A DNA stretch of 64,000 nucleotides from Pseudomonas lactis (GTDB lineage: Bacteria; Pseudomonadota; Gammaproteobacteria; Pseudomonadales; Pseudomonadaceae): contig NZ_JYLO01000001.1 in the NCBI RefSeq assembly GCF_001439845.1, forward strand, positions 124,001 through 188,000. The letters run 5' to 3'. A program made the translations under genes and the position numbers. Positions 62,917-64,000 of the stretch are shown in pieces. Under the pieces are notes generated by a model that did no database searches, had not been told where the DNA came from, and saw only the letters and a list, made by a program, of their open reading frames with translations. Within the stretch, counting starts at the first letter, position 1; each line of letters opens with the position of its first letter.

Positions 62917-64000
62917 CAGCGTTTCTTCAGCTGTTTAGCGTTGGCAAACAGCGACGCCATGGCGTTGTTGCTCGGCGCGGCAGTCGCGGTTTCCTTGCGC
63001 GGCGCGTTGTTCTGCGACTGGCGTGGCGCCGAACCTGGGCGTGCGCCACGGGCACCGTCGATTTTCTCGCCGGGGGTGTCGCTCATGCGCATCGACAGGC
63101 CCACGCGTTTACGCGGGATGTCCACTTCCATGACCTTGACCTTAACCACGTCACCAGCTTTCACCGCTTCACGTGGGTCCTTGATGAACTTCTCCGAAAG
63201 CGCGGAGATATGCACCAAACCGTCCTGATGCACGCCGATGTCCACGAATGCGCCGAAGTTGGTCACGTTAGTCACCACGCCTTCGAGGATCATGCCCGGT
63301 TGCAGGTCCTTGAGGTCTTCGACGCCGTCCTGGAACTCGGCGGTCTTGAACTCCGGGCGCGGGTCGCGACCCGGTTTCTCCAGTTCTTGCAGGATATCGG
63401 TGATAGTCGGCACACCGAAGGTCTCGTCGGTGTACTTCTTGGGGTCCAGGCGCTTGAGGAACGCGGCATCACCGATCAACGAACGGATATCGCGGTCGGT
63501 CTCGGCGGCAATGCGTTGCACCAACGGGTAGGCTTCCGGGTGAACCGCAGAGGCGTCCAGCGGGTTGTCGCCGTTCATTACGCGTAGGAAACCAGCAGCC
63601 TGTTCAAAGGTTTTTTCACCCAGGCGTGCGACCTTTTTCAGCGCAGCACGGGTTTTGAACGCGCCGTTTTCGTCGCGGTGACTGACGATGTTCTGCGCCA
63701 GGGTGGCGTTGAGGCCGGAGATCCGCGCCAGCAGGGCCACGGATGCGGTATTCACATCCACGCCCACGGCGTTTACGCAGTCTTCCACCACCGCATCCAG
63801 GCCGCGTGCCAGTTTGAGCTGTGACACGTCGTGCTGGTACTGGCCGACGCCGATGGATTTAGGGTCGATCTTCACCAGTTCGGCCAGCGGGTCTTGCAGG
63901 CGACGGGCGATGGACACCGCGCCACGGATCGACACATCGAGGTCCGGGAATTCCTTGGAGGCCAGCTCCGACGCCGAGTACACCGAAGCGCCTGCTTCGG
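62916..64000 (-). CDS. tex: Transcription accessory protein Tex, C-terminal part
   Basis: The gene runs off the right edge; about 361 C-terminal residues are seen. HhH region ([34 protein letters not shown]) and the S1 RNA-binding domain ([61 protein letters not shown]) are in Tex order. A basic, low-complexity tail ([18 protein letters not shown]) follows. Tex binds RNA and affects transcription and stress survival. It is conserved in Pseudomonas, often near gshA. Confidence 0.92.
   Translation of the reverse strand, partial: EAGASVYSASELASKEFPDLDVSIRGAVSIARRLQDPLAELVKIDPKSIGVGQYQHDVSQLKLARGLDAVVEDCVNAVGVDVNTASVALLARISGLNATLAQNIVSHRDENGAFKTRAALKKVARLGEKTFEQAAGFLRVMNGDNPLDASAVHPEAYPLVQRIAAETDRDIRSLIGDAAFLKRLDPKKYTDETFGVPTITDILQELEKPGRDPRPEFKTAEFQDGVEDLKDLQPGMILEGVVTNVTNFGAFVDIGVHQDGLVHISALSEKFIKDPREAVKAGDVVKVKVMEVDIPRKRVGLSMRMSDTPGEKIDGARGARPGSAPRQSQNNAPRKETATAAPSNNAMASLFANAKQLKKR

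Overview
The window is high-GC, gene-dense bacterial chromosome, most likely from the Pseudomonas fluorescens group. The protein complement (SftP/AtsK, SfnB, TriC, GshA, Tex-like sequences) and about a dozen intergenic REP/BIME repeats (GTGGGAGCTGGCTTGCCTGCGAT, GTAGGAGCGAGCTTGCTCGCGAA and GATCGTTCCCACGC types) both point there. No rRNA, tRNA, IS element, prophage or CRISPR array was seen. Genes at both ends are cut (AraC regulator at the left, tex at the right).

The dominant theme is organosulfur acquisition. 1.4-13.1 kb is a sulfate-ester locus: ABC transporter atsRBC (with a fused double permease), two paralogous LysR regulators, the 2-oxoglutarate-dependent alkylsulfatase atsK, a Cys-type sulfatase and the TonB-dependent receptor sftP. 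13.1-15.6 kb holds an MFS transporter, a deaminase and a third LysR gene. 15.9-17.8 kb is a complete tonB-exbB-exbD operon behind a terminator-like leader hairpin. 40.9-47.5 kb is metNIQ joined to an FMN monooxygenase and two tandem SfnB-type oxidoreductases. 48.8-53.4 kb is a cystine-type ABC transporter, D-cysteine desulfhydrase and serine acetyltransferase. 57.0-60.5 kb is tauABCD, followed by gshA. A 16-bp motif (about ATAACTTTTAGGAATA) recurs upstream of sftP, sfnB, tauA, atsR, epsC and tonB; it may be the shared CysB-type operator.

Between these blocks lies accessory material. At 18.0-21.0 kb a single 978-codon gene of clearly lower GC encodes a TcdA/TcdB-type glycosyltransferase toxin with its DxD motif intact; it is the strongest candidate for something new. 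21.3-26.9 kb has a small hydrolase, an atypical sigma-54 activator with a degenerate GAFTGA loop and no HTH, a MetQ-like binding protein and a polar-amino-acid ABC operon. 27-33.5 kb has a solitary ATPase and a triABC-like RND pump with two adaptors. 33.8-40.8 kb holds a periplasmic glycoside-hydrolase-like protein, an amidohydrolase lipoprotein, a methyltransferase, a membrane protein, and a pair of lower-GC secreted proteins, one made of HAF-like repeats. 53.7-56.9 kb has a BCCT/BetT-type carrier with a perfect 30-bp palindrome upstream, and an aldo/keto reductase. The right end has a PaaI-type thioesterase and tex.
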